From: Halichondria panicea
Lineage: Eukaryota > Porifera > Demospongiae > Suberitida > Halichondriidae
NCBI RefSeq assembly: GCF_963675165.1
Contig: NC_087377.1
Location: 1,327,501 to 1,391,500 of the forward strand
Length of the DNA stretch: 64,000 nt
Direction: 5' to 3'
A model generated the notes under the pieces. That model made no database searches and was not told the DNA's origin. It saw nothing but the letters and a program-made list of their open reading frames with translations. Below, piece by piece: positions 22,985 through 35,523 of the stretch. A program made the translations under genes and the position numbers. How positions within the stretch are numbered: the stretch's first letter is position 1; every line of letters begins with the position of its first letter.

Positions 22985-23672
22985 CAGGGGCGTAGCTTAA
23001 TGGTTTCCTAGTTGCCCAGAAACCCCCTTGCTTGCTGAAAAATGGGTGGGGCTGATCATGTGCTGAAGTTAATATTGACCACAAGTAGATTAATATCCAG
23101 TCTGTATTTATTGTGTCTATTAGTAATACCTTCTGCAATCCAAAATAAGAGACCAAGATCAGCCCAGTTCCTCTACTACTGCTCAGAGTCAGACTCCAGA
23201 CTGTATTTTACAGTGTATATACTGCTATAAATGGCTGGAGACTAGCAAGAGTAGTATGGATTGATATCTAGCCTGGATTTATTTCAATGCCTATTATTAA
23301 TACTAGTTTAGCATCTGCAATCCAAGATAAGAGACCTGATTGTCAGCCCAGTTCCTCTACTGCATGCTCAGACTCCATGTATATGCAGTCTCACCACAAT
23401 CTGATTCTCAGCCACCAACCTCAGAGCTCATGCCCACTGTCAATTTCAATGGTACTGATCCTGGTAGTACATTTGTACTTACAATAGTTTAGGAGATGAG
23501 GCCGAGGAGAACTGAAGCTACGACTTATCAAAAATGCAGCCATAAGGGGTGTAACCGGCATAATTAAGGGGCGTGGCACCTAAAGTGGGCGTGGTCTCAA
23601 AATTTTCGCGGCGTGATAGCCTTATTCCTTCAGAAACCCCTTTAATAAAATTAATGTCTAGCTACGCCCCTG
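22985..23672. mobile_element. CAGGGGCGTAGC-ended MITE (688 bp)
   Basis: Inverted ends CAGGGGCGTAGCT and AGCTACGCCCCTG, flanked by TATGT at 22980-22984 and 23673-23677. Internally there are two related copies of a segment ending in CAGCCCAGTTCCTCTACT. Largest member of the CAGGG family here; no coding capacity seen. Confidence 0.8.
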
Positions 23673-23734
23673 TATGTCATAGTGTGGGACACTTCATACC
23701 TGTATGTAACTGGCTCAGTTTCCAGCCACCTGTG

Positions 23735-23925
23735 TGATGTGTGTGTGTGGGTGTGGGTGATGTGTGTGGGTGGGTGGTTAGTGTGTGTGTGTGTGATGTG
23801 TGATGTGTGTGGTTAGTGTGTGTGTGTGTGGGTGATGTGTGTGGGTGGGTGGTTAGTGTGTGTGTGATGTGTGTGTGTGGGTGGTTAGGTGTGTGTGATG
23901 TGTGTGTGTGTGTGGGTGTACATCT
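23735..23925. repeat. GTGTGTGGGTG minisatellite/microsatellite
   Basis: About 190 bp of variable GTGTGTGGGTG and GTGATGTGTG units, purine-pyrimidine alternating. Confidence 0.9.
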
Positions 23926-23956
23926 ATAAGCTCCACACTAGCTATAACAAGTTATA

Positions 23957-24070
23957 GTTATAACACGGGCACAAGGGATGTATGGAATATATTGCACTGA
24001 AGCACGAGGGCGCCAGCCCCGAGGGCTGAGTGCAATATATTCCATGCAGCCCGAGTGCACGTGTTATAAC
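23957..24070. mobile_element. 114-bp fold-back element
   Basis: Outer arms GTTATAACAC and GTGTTATAAC, and inner arms GGAATATATTGCACT and AGTGCAATATATTCC, pair around a GC-rich centre (GCCAGCCCCGAGGGCTG). Confidence 0.6.
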
Positions 24071-24384
24071 TAGTTTATATCCCGAGGGCATAGCAACATA
24101 ACACTGTCCTAGTAACACAATATAAACTGCACAAAAAAAGACAGAGACAACTCTAGACACAGCTCCATCTCTTCTCTCTTCTAGACGCCAGTATATCTGC
24201 AGCCTATAAGATTGGCAACCGACGAATGGCTTGACACAAAATTGTTGGAGTTCCAACGCTGAAATCTGCAAAAGAGCCCCACCCCACTTCTGGTGCTGCA
24301 AAACAGCCCCGCCCCACCTACTGCTGCATAAAAACAGCCCCACCCCACTACTCAGTGCAGTGAATACATGTTGGTGCTGGTCTA

Positions 24385-24810
24385 CGCTCGGCCTCATAAC
24401 CAAGCCAAGAAAGCTCCCTTCTACACTGCTGCAAAACAGCTCATGCCCCCAGTAAAAAGAGCCACTTCTAGTGCTACGGTGAAGCAGAATTGACATGCAT
24501 CACGAGGTCGAGGACTAGGTCCATCTAGGAACACAGAATCTTCCACAAAATGAATCTTGGACAATTTTAAAACCTGCATGGTTGCAAGAAGAAACTCCAG
24601 CAGTGCTGAACATTCATTCCTGCATGGCTGGACATACTTTGATACTTGTTATTTCTCATGCGTATTAATTTAATTTTAATTAATTTAAATGCCAGAGGGG
24701 TGTTTTGTGGTCAGTGCAATATGACTTTTCAGCAGTGCAATATGACTTTTCAGCAGTGCAATATGCTTCATATTGCACTTGGCAACAACATAGCAACGGG
24801 ATATAATGAT
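24385..24810 (+). repeat. Uninterrupted paralog of the transposon's target repeat
   Basis: Matches 1975-2067 joined to 7417-7830 (TCTACACTGCTGCAAAACAG, ACTTCTAGTGCTACGGTG, CAGAATTGACATGCATCAC, TTGGCAACAACATAGCAACG). It contains TCTAGTGCT once, lacks the 5349-bp element, and lacks the 69-bp fold-back insertion. It therefore acts as an empty-site reference for both insertions. Confidence 0.75.
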
Positions 24811-26850
24811 TAGTATAATTAATAGTATCATGGCTAAGAGTGCAATATGGGATTAATAGCACGAGTAACAAGCAATGGCAAGGATGATGAAAAATTCAAG
24901 ATGCTAGAAATTCATTTTCTCATCAGCACCATTTCTTAGAAAGGTTCCAAGTAGGGGATTAATTTTTTTCTCTAATACCATCATATTAACCTTGCTAGTC
25001 AAATCAGAGCCAAATTCCCCCATTATGTTTCAGGTGGTGAGGGTAGCGGGGCAACACATTGATAGGTGTATAACGATCAAACTATACTATAAGTACTGGT
25101 GGTATGCTCAGTTATAAGTCCACTAGCTAGAGTAACACAGCATGCAGAGCTTCCGTTGATGAGCTCCATGCATGCATTCAATTCTGATGATCGAGCGGAT
25201 TCTAGCTAGATTTGTGATCCTCCCTCCATACAATCACAAGGTGGCACTCTATAGTCTGTTCACTCACCCTGAGTCTTCTCCAGTAGCCATTATAATTATA
25301 TTGAAGCTTGGACACACACTTGAGCTTTCTTTGTCTCAGGTCCGCCCCTTTTTCAGTAAACAAAGTAAAGTGCCCCACCCTCTTTCTGTACAGCTCATCA
25401 GCACCATTCTTAGAAAGGTTCCAATTAGGGGATTAATAAGAACAGCAAATTGTTATAGTGGGGAGAATAAACAAGTGGTACCTTTTCTCAGATTGCATCA
25501 CAATTATGGCTGAATATCTCATTAGTAAAGTGACACTCATTTGGCTTTGGTTATAGCAGACAAAGCCTAGAAGCTGCATACACATTTTTGCGCCATGGCC
25601 TGGCCTCCATTGGACAAAACAAATAATCACAATGCCTGCAAACAGGGTTATATACTTTATATGGTCATTCCTAACTAGGACGTGCAACTCGATCTATCAC
25701 TTAATCGTGAGATCGAAACTAGAATATGCTGTAAGATTTCAATGCAAACATTATACAATTTCTAAATGGATGAACTACCGGGTGCGGGACTAATTGTAAC
25801 ACTGGAGGGGGCGTGGGAGTATATCGAAAATGAAGGTTGAAACGTGTTGAAAAAATCAGGAAAGTTGTCATAAGAGATTTGTACTTGTTTTTGTACTGTA
25901 TAATAATAATTATTATCATAATAATGCATTAATGGAAAATGGACACTTAGGGATTTTCTCACAATTAAAATATCGCTATTGATTGGGTGTACTACAGGAG
26001 TGCTCAGACCATCGAAAATAATGTATGGTACATGCAGATGAGCCCCAGTTTCTGTTCAGCTTCTTTGTAGGAGTCAGTAATAAGTATAATGATCCAGCGG
26101 TATACTAGACAGCATCACACCAGAAATGGTTCAGTTCAAGAATTGCACAGTTAAAGATCATATTCATAATTGGAACCTTCTTCTTTGACAAATATTTGCT
26201 GGGTAACTTCATCATTAAATTTTAATAAGTGTCATCATGAGGTGAATTAAAAAAATAATCTAGCTACCCTAATTATGAAATGGCAGATACGCCTCCATCG
26301 TTGAGGTTGCCTGTATACTATTATCATCTCAAAGGATGATATAGAGCTGCATGCATGGATTAATAAATCTCAACATATAAATCTCAACAAATCAACACAT
26401 CCACCATCAGCATCCGCGGTGCTTTCATATTATTGGTGAGGATCCGGAACAATTAAGGTGGCTGTTCTCTTACCTGATGTGGTATTATGATACTAATAAC
26501 ACTGTTTTGGGAAGTTATTTACCCTCACATACATATTTAGCACGTACTAAAACGAGGGACCAGCAGTCCTAGATGCTATGAAGCAGGATATAATGTACAA
26601 TTCTTCTTCTTTTTTATTTTTGTTTTGACTTCATTTTATTGCTGTGAGACGTGCACTGTTCAGTAAAACTCGTGCTATACTTCGCTTACACGATACAAGC
26701 TAAAGCTTTTTTCTCGAGCTATTACGGCTACAAGTGATTTTTCTGAGATTCAGCGATGGATTTCAGTCAGTCAGGGAATCTAAGGAAGCGAAGGCAAACT
26801 ATCAACTATCAATGTAACTAACTGCTATCACTATGCATGGCCGCCATGGC
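24811..26850. other. No gene recognised
   Basis: AT-rich sequence. A short stretch (CAGCACCATTTCTTAGAAAGG near 24925) recurs at about 25400 with changes. No supported exon. Confidence 0.5.
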
Positions 26851-26853
26851 CGC

Positions 26854-27232
26854 CGTACCTCATGCAATATTCACATCCTGAGAGGTATAGCCGTGCCTCA
26901 TGCAATATATTCACATCCAGGGGTAGCCGTACCTCATGCAATATTCACATCCAGGGGTAGCCGTACCTCATGCAATATTCACATCCAGGGGTAGCCGTAC
27001 CTCATGCAATATTCACATCCAGGGGTGCCGTACCTCATGCAATATTCACATCCAGGGGTAGCCGTACCTCATGCAATATTCACATCCAGGGGTAGCCGTA
27101 CCTCATGCAATATTCACATCCAGGGGTGCCGTACGTCATGTAATATTCACATCCAGGGGTAGCCGTACCTCATGCAATATTCACATCCAGGGGTATAGCC
27201 GTACCTCATGCAATATTCACATCCAGGGGTAG
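26854..27232. repeat. 34-bp minisatellite, about 11 copies
   Basis: Direct contiguous units containing GCCGTACCTCATGCAATATT and CACATCCAGGGGTA. Some units lack two bases and one reads GTACGTCATGTAAT. Units abut without spacers. Confidence 0.95.
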
Positions 27233-30200
27233 GTTGTTATAAGACTATTATTGAAACTAACGTAAGTTGATTACATTCACATACTCGATAATATCACTAA
27301 ATGTTCTCATTTTCTTTCTTTCAGAGGCAAAAAGAAAGAAAATTGTGCGAATTTCTGGCGGTGCTTTATATAATACACTCACGTACTATGTGTTTAAATC
27401 CACAATTTTGTTTGGGGTGCCAGATCATGCAGGAAACCAGCGTGGACAGACGACAGACGACTACTGCACCGCCGCTTTAAATTGAATAAGTACGGTACCT
27501 TGAAAGAGTATACAATGGCGTAATTAAGAACACCGTGTGAATATAATTTGTATGGTGACACCGACTGGTGAGGTGTTATAAGCAGATTGTGAATCCACAA
27601 TGAAAATTAGTGAGGACTTCATTACTGCTAGTACAGAACTGTTTAAGACTCTGCTATAAGTGCGTCACTATATAATTTTCTTACACTGTGGTGTAGTTCA
27701 AAGAAGTTCGAAACACTCTATCATCCTTTGAGATGATACTAGGAGAGAACAAGGTGAAGAAGGGGCACAACCATAATTATGCTTCCATGCACTTTTTAAG
27801 AATGACATAGTCCAACTATATATGCCTTCGATGCAAAAGACAAAGTCACTAAAATACTTCCAACTATACTACCAATCAATTTCGGGTACGTACAAACGTG
27901 TCAGTTAAGGCGTACATGCACCACTTCCGCATCTTACGTGACGCCGCTCTGACATATACTGTGAGCTAGGGGGACTCTTCCTCTGACTCTCATGCAGGCT
28001 GTTCCTAAAGGACCACTCCATAGTTGTTCATTGTCCCATTGTGTCAACTTTGAAACGGAACATTGTGAATGCTACGATAAGTAAAGGAAGTGCAATGTAC
28101 GTGCCAGGCTGCACCAGCATGCCACAAAAGAGACCAGCAGGTCATATCAAGCTGTCAAAACTGTATAAATATAAATTATTAGTGACCACTTGCTCGAGGG
28201 CCAGCTCCCGATCACGTGATTGCGGGAAACCTTGTCATAATTGTTGTTTTTGCAATGAATGAAAGATATTTCCTTACCCCCAGGAATCTATTTGTCCCTA
28301 TCAAGGATGGGTTAACTGATGGGTTAACTGCTCTAGGAGGTGAGCAAAGGCAAGGCCTCCATGCTCTGGGCTCATCGTTAAGGATGGCTTGAGTTCATTA
28401 GGAGGTGAGCACAGGTAAAATACATTTAGTACGCCTTACATCTACAACGTCATGCATTCATATATTCTATCTAGTACATAACTATTTTTGTTTGTTCAGC
28501 TTCTCCAGTTGCTCTCAACCATGAATGATTGGGAAATCTTGGTGAACAACATCTTACTGTATAAGGCAGACACTATAATAGTGTATCTTTGCATTATGCA
28601 GAATTATATTTTATGCAGCGACCAATACACAGCGAATTTTGTACAATGTCACCATTACTGCATGCTGATCACATCATCTCATGAAAGTGTGATAATTATG
28701 AACGCACAAAGTGTTACGCAAAATTATAATGAGTGTGATTTCTCACAGTAATACAAGCATCAAAAACGAAAAAATAGATGGCCAGGTCAAGTATAATTAT
28801 TGTGTGGCCCCAATACGTAAGTGTCAGCTTTTCAGTCCATAATCATCCAATGATGTATGTATCCTCCATTCCCCCCTCCTCCATTCGGTGCTCCCCACCT
28901 TTCTATGGCCATGAGCCATACGTGTCAAGACGGAGGGACCAGGGCCAGCAGAAAAAACAGGCCATACAATAGAACCCATACCCCTGCAAGGCCATTGCTC
29001 AATACTCTCGCACCAGCACCGTTATCATCCTCAACTTCAAGCATGTCCAACAGCTGACGATTGTCCAGAATAAGGAGTGATCAATCGGGACTAGCTATTG
29101 CGAACTTAAGAGATCTATTAGATTTTGTTTGTTGTTTACATTTATTTATGTTACGTTATTATTACGTTATTATTATGGAAAGATCGTTAATGTCATAACA
29201 TCATTATTGTTAAAAAATATACTGTTGGAAAGATTGTTAATTTCATCAACCAAAATTTGTTGCACGTGATTGTGTCCAGTTCTCGAAACCTTGAAGAAAG
29301 TTCAGTACAGAAAAGCTATAGAAACAGCCTCAAACTCATCTGGGTGAAGATCGTTAGGTAAACAAACGCTAAACATTGATTTCAAGCGCATGCGCATAAT
29401 TATAAATATGTCATGCAATTAATATCCTTTTACAAGTAATGCACGAGGCTGTAGAGTACGTTTTCTCGCATGTAAATACACTTGATTTCACCTCTATTCT
29501 AGAACCACTCCCTGCATGATGTAGAAAATAATATCCAAGATCCAGATCCAGATCCTCCTGGCAGAATCATCTTTTTCTTGAGGGCTTGATAAGCCACAAT
29601 AATTCTGCAACCTTTGCTTTCATTGTCACTTTACTTTTAAATCCAAAGCACCCAGCGCAGACAGAGTCCATGCTTTCCTCAAAGATCATCAAAAAGAAGT
29701 TTCCAACAAATACAAGACAAAGCAAAGACTAATTTTAGGAAGTAATTGGACTACAGCAGCTTTTAGTGTGCATGTACATTGATTTGTTTATTATCAAGTT
29801 AATGAGTTATGATTAATTGGTGACGCTCATGGTTAGGCTAGAACTTTGTCAACAATAAGGCAGGAGACATCCCATGGCTAGTATGCGCGGCCCCTCCTGG
29901 CTAGGCTAGGACTTTGTTCTTTTACAACAATAAGGCAGGAGACATTTGGTCACCGTAACACAATAGGCGGTTTAAATTAATACGTAAAAGTAAATTCCCT
30001 ATTCCTCGAAAAACTAGAGGCTAGTTTCAGGGCATTTGTAAATCGCAAGATAAAGTCTCACGGTTCTGTTGATTGTAAAACATGTGGCAAAAACATTCGA
30101 TCTGGAAAATAGTTCATTAAACACATAATTTATATCAACACTACTAGGACCAACTGGTTCACAGGCCTACCTGGTAAAAGTACATTGATGCAAAAAAAGA

Positions 30201-30480
30201 AAAAGATTAAATTAATAAACTCTCTTTGTGGCCATGCATGATTATAGCTAGTGTGCCAATAATTATACATAAGTGTGGGAGGCGTTATTTCTATCATTTT
30301 TTTGTTGTACATAGCCAGTCACGGTAATGCCAAGAAGAGGTTGCCAGTGAAAAGCCGAGGGCGAGGGGATCGGAGTCGGTTACCAAGAAGATCGAGGTTG
30401 CTAATAACTAACTCATTTCAGAGGCCAGGTGCGGTCATCAACCTCACTGTGAAAATGTTTTTAACGATTATTTATGGACA
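27233..30480. other. No gene recognised
   Basis: Short open frames (27267-27485, 28041-28262, 28488-28751) show no domain I can name. A GGTGAGCA-containing short repeat occurs twice near 28335-28410. Confidence 0.45.
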
Positions 30481-30539
30481 AGCTTGACCATAATAGATAA
30501 AAAAAAAGCCAGCCAAGCTGAGCGATAAAAAGAGAATAA

Positions 30540-30850
30540 ACAACCAGGAGGAAGAGATGGACCAGGTGAACGATACACCGGACACCAACCAGGAAACCAA
30601 CCAAACTGGAACTGAAGTGAAGAGAGAGACTGGCAGTGGTGAAGGTAGTGAGACCAACCAGGAGGGAGAGACGGACCAGGTGGCCAACCAGGAGGGAGAG
30701 ATGGACCAGATGAATGATACACCGGACACCAACCAGGAGTGAGAGATGGACCAGGTGAACGATACACTGGACACCAACCAGGAGGGAGAGACAGACCAGG
30801 TGAACGATACACCGAACACCAACCAGGAGGTGAACGATACACCGGAGACC
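30540..30850 (+). repeat. Acidic coding-like minisatellite
   Basis: Irregular tandem units built from ACCAACCAGGAGGGAGAGA and GACCAGGTGAACGATACACC. The plus frame reads MDQVNDTPDTNQE and NQEGETDQVANQEGEMDQMN but meets a stop in the unit after 30739. It may be a decayed linker exon of a gene like the Roc-COR genes, because the next recognisable sequence is a copy of their helical exon. Confidence 0.6.
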
Positions 30851-30865
30851 AGCACTGTTGTGTAT

Positions 30866-30950
30866 AAATTATGAGACAGTTAGTTGTCCACCACATTCCT
30901 TCGTGAGCTTGGACACAGGGAACTAGCTGACAACCTCGACAGAGCAAACC
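30866..30950 (+). pseudogene. Frameshifted copy of the helical exon of the Roc-COR gene
   Basis: Two frames together read YETV and then LRELGHRELADNLDRA, matching TYETVVHHLRELGHMELAAN in the 15996-15835 exon of copy A. A frameshift between the parts makes it non-functional as read. It lies on the opposite strand to the other copies. Confidence 0.55.
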
Positions 30951-33760
30951 ACCTTAGTTGTACCGACATACGACGGACCAGTAAACACAGTTTTAGGTGG
31001 CAGATTTGTAGCAAATAGTTTTAAGATTGAATAGTAGTTCAGAGTCAGATATTAGATGAAAAAGGGCTACCGCTCCAAGTTCCAAAGTGGCAGCATCCGT
31101 GATACCAGGATCACGTTCAGATTACACATGCTACGAGATCAAAGAGGATTCAATTATTGAAAAAAGAGAAGAAATTTTTTTTTTAAATTGCTTTTTGCGA
31201 TAATTGTGATCAAGAGTACAATGGCATAGTTCACTCTAAGCAGATATTGTGAATAACACAAGGAAAATAATTATTAGCGCGGTCTTAATTTAGCGTTAAT
31301 TACAAATTCGCTAAAAATAAAATAGTAAGTGTTTATAAAAGCAACAATTAAGGTACTGCATGGCTCACACAGAACTGTTAATTAGTGCTATGCATGTTAC
31401 ATTTTTGACATTCTTCAAACAGCAATCATGATCGACTCTCTTTGGCATGCAAATACATGAATTTGTGTATTGATAGCTTCACGTCATGTTGCAGGCGGTG
31501 TGTTGATTCTCTCGCCTAATTTTCGTGTTGTTTATTATTTCAGAATAGCTCCATCTCTTTGCAGGTGATAATGGAGTGACAACACTGGGTAATGTCTAGA
31601 CTTTTTTCACCGGGGCATATCGTCTATCCCTCCTCTAGGATACAACCGAGCCTTTCCTTTGATGACAGTGCACAGTTCCCGACCTCCTCTACGTGTGCTT
31701 GTCACTAGTGCTACCAACCTGCTTCACTAAATATGGCAATTTTAAAACCAAGATGTTGCAGAGTCTCCAAATGCATGGAGGTTTTGGAAACTATTGAATC
31801 GGAAAACAATAAAAGTGTGGGAAGTCATTGTGTGCATGTGTTGCATATGCAGTAATTGTTGTCCTCAATAAAAATATTGTGGGAAGTCATCGTGTGTTGC
31901 AAAGTAAAAAGAAGAACGTCGGAAAACACTATCTTGTTCATCTTCACCGAGGCATCACTTCTGATGCCCTCAAGATGTGAGACGTTCATCTCCACCGAGG
32001 TATCACTTTAAATTTGCTGCCATCCACCCAGAAAGGACTCAAACACAAGAATCTCGTAAGTGTTACTGACTTATACTATACTTATGTAGCTAGCTAGCTA
32101 TATAGTTACGCTGGGCTGTAAATAACATCTAGGACATACCAACGCCTCGGTACTTCCACTTCTTTTCAAGAATGCTGAAGAACACTTACTACCATTTTGT
32201 GGGTAAGCCACTGTACAAAGAATAATAGTCATGAAACTACTGGCATTGCTATCAGCATAGCTCTAGCTAGCCTCGATCCTAGGTCGCACTTCCTTGAAGG
32301 TGCATGAGCTCTAGCCAGCTAGCTAATATTGCAATCGGAGCTCCCGTAATCGTAAGTAGCGAAATTAAACTTAGGATGCAGTCTAAGTCTATATTTATGT
32401 TAATGACATGTGCATGCGGACGAAATTTTGTCGCTATGATGCAGCTTGTATTTTATTCCATACAGACGGAGTTTCTCCTGGAATGACCGGGCTGATTTTA
32501 AGGATAATTTTTTTCGAACTTATTCTGGACTGAAATTGGACATCATAATATCTGTCATGGATGTCAAATGCGTGAAACTTACTATGAACTTGCTTTAGGT
32601 GTTTTGTATACAGGGTCACACTTCAAGGAAGAAGACTGACCAATGAACAATTGAGAGAACTAGCAGATATAACAGTCGTCTTATTACCAAACTTATTGCT
32701 CATCATAACGTGTTCATGTTATTCTTTATGTGAAAATATGTTCTATTAATAACAGGTGCATACGATGAGACTGTTCCAAGATAATTAGAAGCTGCTGTAA
32801 TAGAGCAAGAAGCGCATTTGAACAAGCACCCTAATTTTTCCGCAGGACATGTGGTACAAATATTCAAACCAGGAAAGGAGTACTAACTCACAAGATTGTG
32901 CCGTGGTGAGTGTCCTATAATTCATGACAAGAACTGGAACTACCGAGGTACTGTTATGTCCCTCAATGCTACTTGCAACCGGAAGCCCAGCTAGGTAATC
33001 TTAAGTTCACAACGAAAAGCTTAGACTTGAGAATACTGAAGAAGAAATATTTATTAAACACATAATAGCGTTATTAGACGGAGAGGAGGAGGCTGGAGGT
33101 ATACAACACCTTGTAGTCATATAAGAGCATGCCACGATGTCATAGAAAAGAACAAAATTATAATAGAAAAATAATTATAGGATATAAGAACATAATAATG
33201 AAAGCACTACCCATCTCAACAAGGTAAGTAGTCTTTTTACTTCATCCACATGGATCTGAGAGCTTGAAGAAATAATTATTTATTTTCAATTGAAGTGAGC
33301 ATGCATACAATAATGTGAGCATGTGTCGAGGTCGTGTGATTGGTCAGTTTATATTTATTGCCCGCTGTGCTATATGCAAGCATGCAGCTCAACACATTTC
33401 TGACAGTACAATTATAAATAATATAATTATTATCACGGTACTCGTGTCACAAAAGAGTTTGTATTTGGCCGCTCATTTCGACAACCTGGAAATGTTCACG
33501 GGGACTCACTCCTGCTGAACAAGTCAGTTTTTAAACAGCACAGATAGCTGAGTGCTTGTCCCTGTGGCAGAGAACTATATGGCTCTGTCATGACATCGTT
33601 ATAATTATACGCTTCAGCTACAGGCAATCCCCTCTAGACAGTTTAAAAGAGTCGCGTCCACATGCAGGGTGGAAGAATTTATGCAGGCAAGTAACTCAGA
33701 GGCTGCAACTTACAAAGCTCTTGTGAAGATTACCAAAATTATAATTATTGTACTACCTTC
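30951..33760. other. No gene recognised
   Basis: AT-rich sequence with repeated short phrases near 31930-32000 (TTCATCTCCACCGAGGTATC and a variant). No exon supported on either strand. Confidence 0.45.
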
Positions 33761-33764
33761 AAGT

Positions 33765-33848
33765 AGCGTAAGTACTGCTTTTGAGGGCAGCATAAGTACT
33801 ACTTTTAAGGTAGCATAAGTACTGCTTTCGAGGGCAGCATAAAGTACA
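33765..33848. repeat. Short tandem repeat, about 30-bp unit, three copies
   Basis: Units of the form GTAGCATAAGTACTGCTTT followed by GAGGGC or AAGGTA. Confidence 0.75.
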
Positions 33849-34313
33849 CCACACCGAGCAGTGCATACCGTGAGTTACAGAACTCCGGATAAAGTAGCGC
33901 TCTGATGGCAGATGCCAGTTTCCCGACACCCAACCACCAGCTCCGGAGCCCCATGAATAACCAACCCAAGCGCTACTTTGGGTCACCGGAAGTGGTTTGT
34001 ATAAAGTGGGCAGTGAATCTGATGGTCTGTGTCTCATAAATTAGCCGCCCTTTCTAAGTCTCCTAGCTGATTATTCACCAGAAGCTAATTAATTATGGGT
34101 AATTAATTGTTATAATTATACTTGACCTAGCCTAATTATATTATCCCTTCACGACTCACGAGTGGACATCTTGCAACACTATGGCAACCAGATAGAAAAT
34201 AGAGGGAGAAAGATGAAAAACGTAGTCATCACCAGAACATAAAGTAAAAGTGCTCACATTAACTGTTATTTGTTTGCATTCTATGTTAGATAGTCGTATA
34301 ATGGCTAAATGCA

Positions 34314-35243
34314 GCTAGTGATAGCCAATCAATTCAGGGTTCGTCCTTCTCTTGTGGGTGTGGTCTGTCAATCCAATCACCAATGGGCAACGGTCGCTCC
34401 CAAACACCTCCTTACGAATCACCACATCAGTTACATGAGGGAGGAGCCGCTCAGACACCACGAAATAATCCAGTCTCCTGAAGAAAAAGAAATGTGATCA
34501 TATTAACAGTAATGTACTTAATGGCCACTCTTAACCATCTACGATATAAAAAGCCCACCTCCTACATACCTTATTTATCGGACAGCAAAAAATAATTATT
34601 TTGGAAATTGTCCGGGTATAATTGGAACAGATTTTTATAGAGCATGTGAAGTGTCCGGAATAATTAGAACAAGCAAGCAGCTGCATGCGAGCTAGCTAAG
34701 TTTAATAGAATACTGTGCGATTGAATAGTTGCACTAGCTATCTAAAACTAGCTATCTAACTGCAGCACTCTAAGTCTTACTTGCCGTCTGTGAATGTAAC
34801 TCAACTTTTCAAAGTATTGTCCGGATTTTTAGAACAAATGTAACATTAAAGCACTGGAGTGTCCGTTGTATTAGAACAACGAAAATTGCCCAAAAGAGAG
34901 TCCGGGGTAATTAGAAGTGTCCTATAAATTAGAAGATATACGGTAATTATAATGGACAAACCCAAATGTTTTGTGTTATAAAATGGTTCCGCTGTAACTA
35001 TACAGCTTTGCTCACACACACACTGAAATTGAAATTACACTCTATTTCTAGAGTAATGCGGGAGCACTCACCAGCCAGTGTTCTTGGCTCTGGCGTTGAA
35101 CTGGTAAGTGTACGCTCCAGCGAGGTCGGGATACAGGTGACGGAAGGTGTCCACGAAACTCTCCTCCAGTAGCTCTGTGAAGTCCTGTCTCTCCTCGGGC
35201 GTGAAACCAGCTGTCTTTGTGTTTGTCTTGGGGTTCTTCAAAT
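34314..35243 (-). CDS. AP endonuclease (exonuclease III/APEX family), last two exons only
   Basis: C-terminal part of a DNA base-excision repair enzyme that cuts at abasic sites. Exon 35243-35072 reads [20 protein letters not shown], then [20 protein letters not shown] and NARAKNTGW. Exon 34477-34314 reads [20 protein letters not shown] and then [11 protein letters not shown], with a short tail and TAG. The splice restores the W between the exons (donor phase 2). [14 protein letters not shown] and GSDRCP match the conserved C-terminal APEX region; the family's catalytic histidine in SDHCP is replaced by arginine here. The N-terminal two thirds, with the metal-binding residues, is not found upstream in the window. 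Either the intron is very long or the locus is a truncated copy. Confidence 0.85.
34600..34935. repeat. Dispersed GTCCGG...TTAGAAC motif repeats
   Basis: About six copies of a motif like GTCCGGAATAATTAGAAC (also GTCCGGATTTTTAGAAC and GTCCGGGGTAATTAGAA) spread over 330 bp inside the AP endonuclease intron. Subterminal repeats of a degraded pogo-like transposon are a possible source. Confidence 0.55.
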
Positions 35244-35523
35244 CTACGAGTAGATACATACAAAATATACATGCATGTACACAAAGTCAACGCAAACTCT
35301 GAAGGTATACCTATCTCTTATGCAGTGCCAGTGTGCGTACCTCCTAGCATACAGTGCCAGTGTGCGTATGTACTGACACTAAAGTTCAGAGACAGAGCAA
35401 GCTAGGACTACGTACGTACAGGGTATAGAGGAAAGACACAACAAACTCTATGGTTACATAGTATAATACCGGAGTGTTTTAAAAAAAGGGAGGCCTCCTA
35501 AGTAATTAAGGGCACTGCCTGCG

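Noticed and set aside
23942-24496. 184-codon minus-strand frame as a gene
   Set aside because: It spans a fold-back element and a repeat copy; composition and lack of domains point to chance.
26854-27232. Possible CRISPR-like repeat array
   Set aside because: Units are contiguous with no unique spacers, and the surrounding genome is eukaryotic; it is a minisatellite.
26310-27740. Possible 1.4-kb element between inverted ATCATCTCAAAGGATGAT words
   Set aside because: The word is itself nearly palindromic, so an inverted match is expected; no target duplication or extended ends were seen.
30468-30947. Minus-strand Pro/Ser/Trp-rich frame of about 159 codons
   Set aside because: It is antisense of a minisatellite; repeated PGPSLPPGW-like words follow from the DNA repeat.
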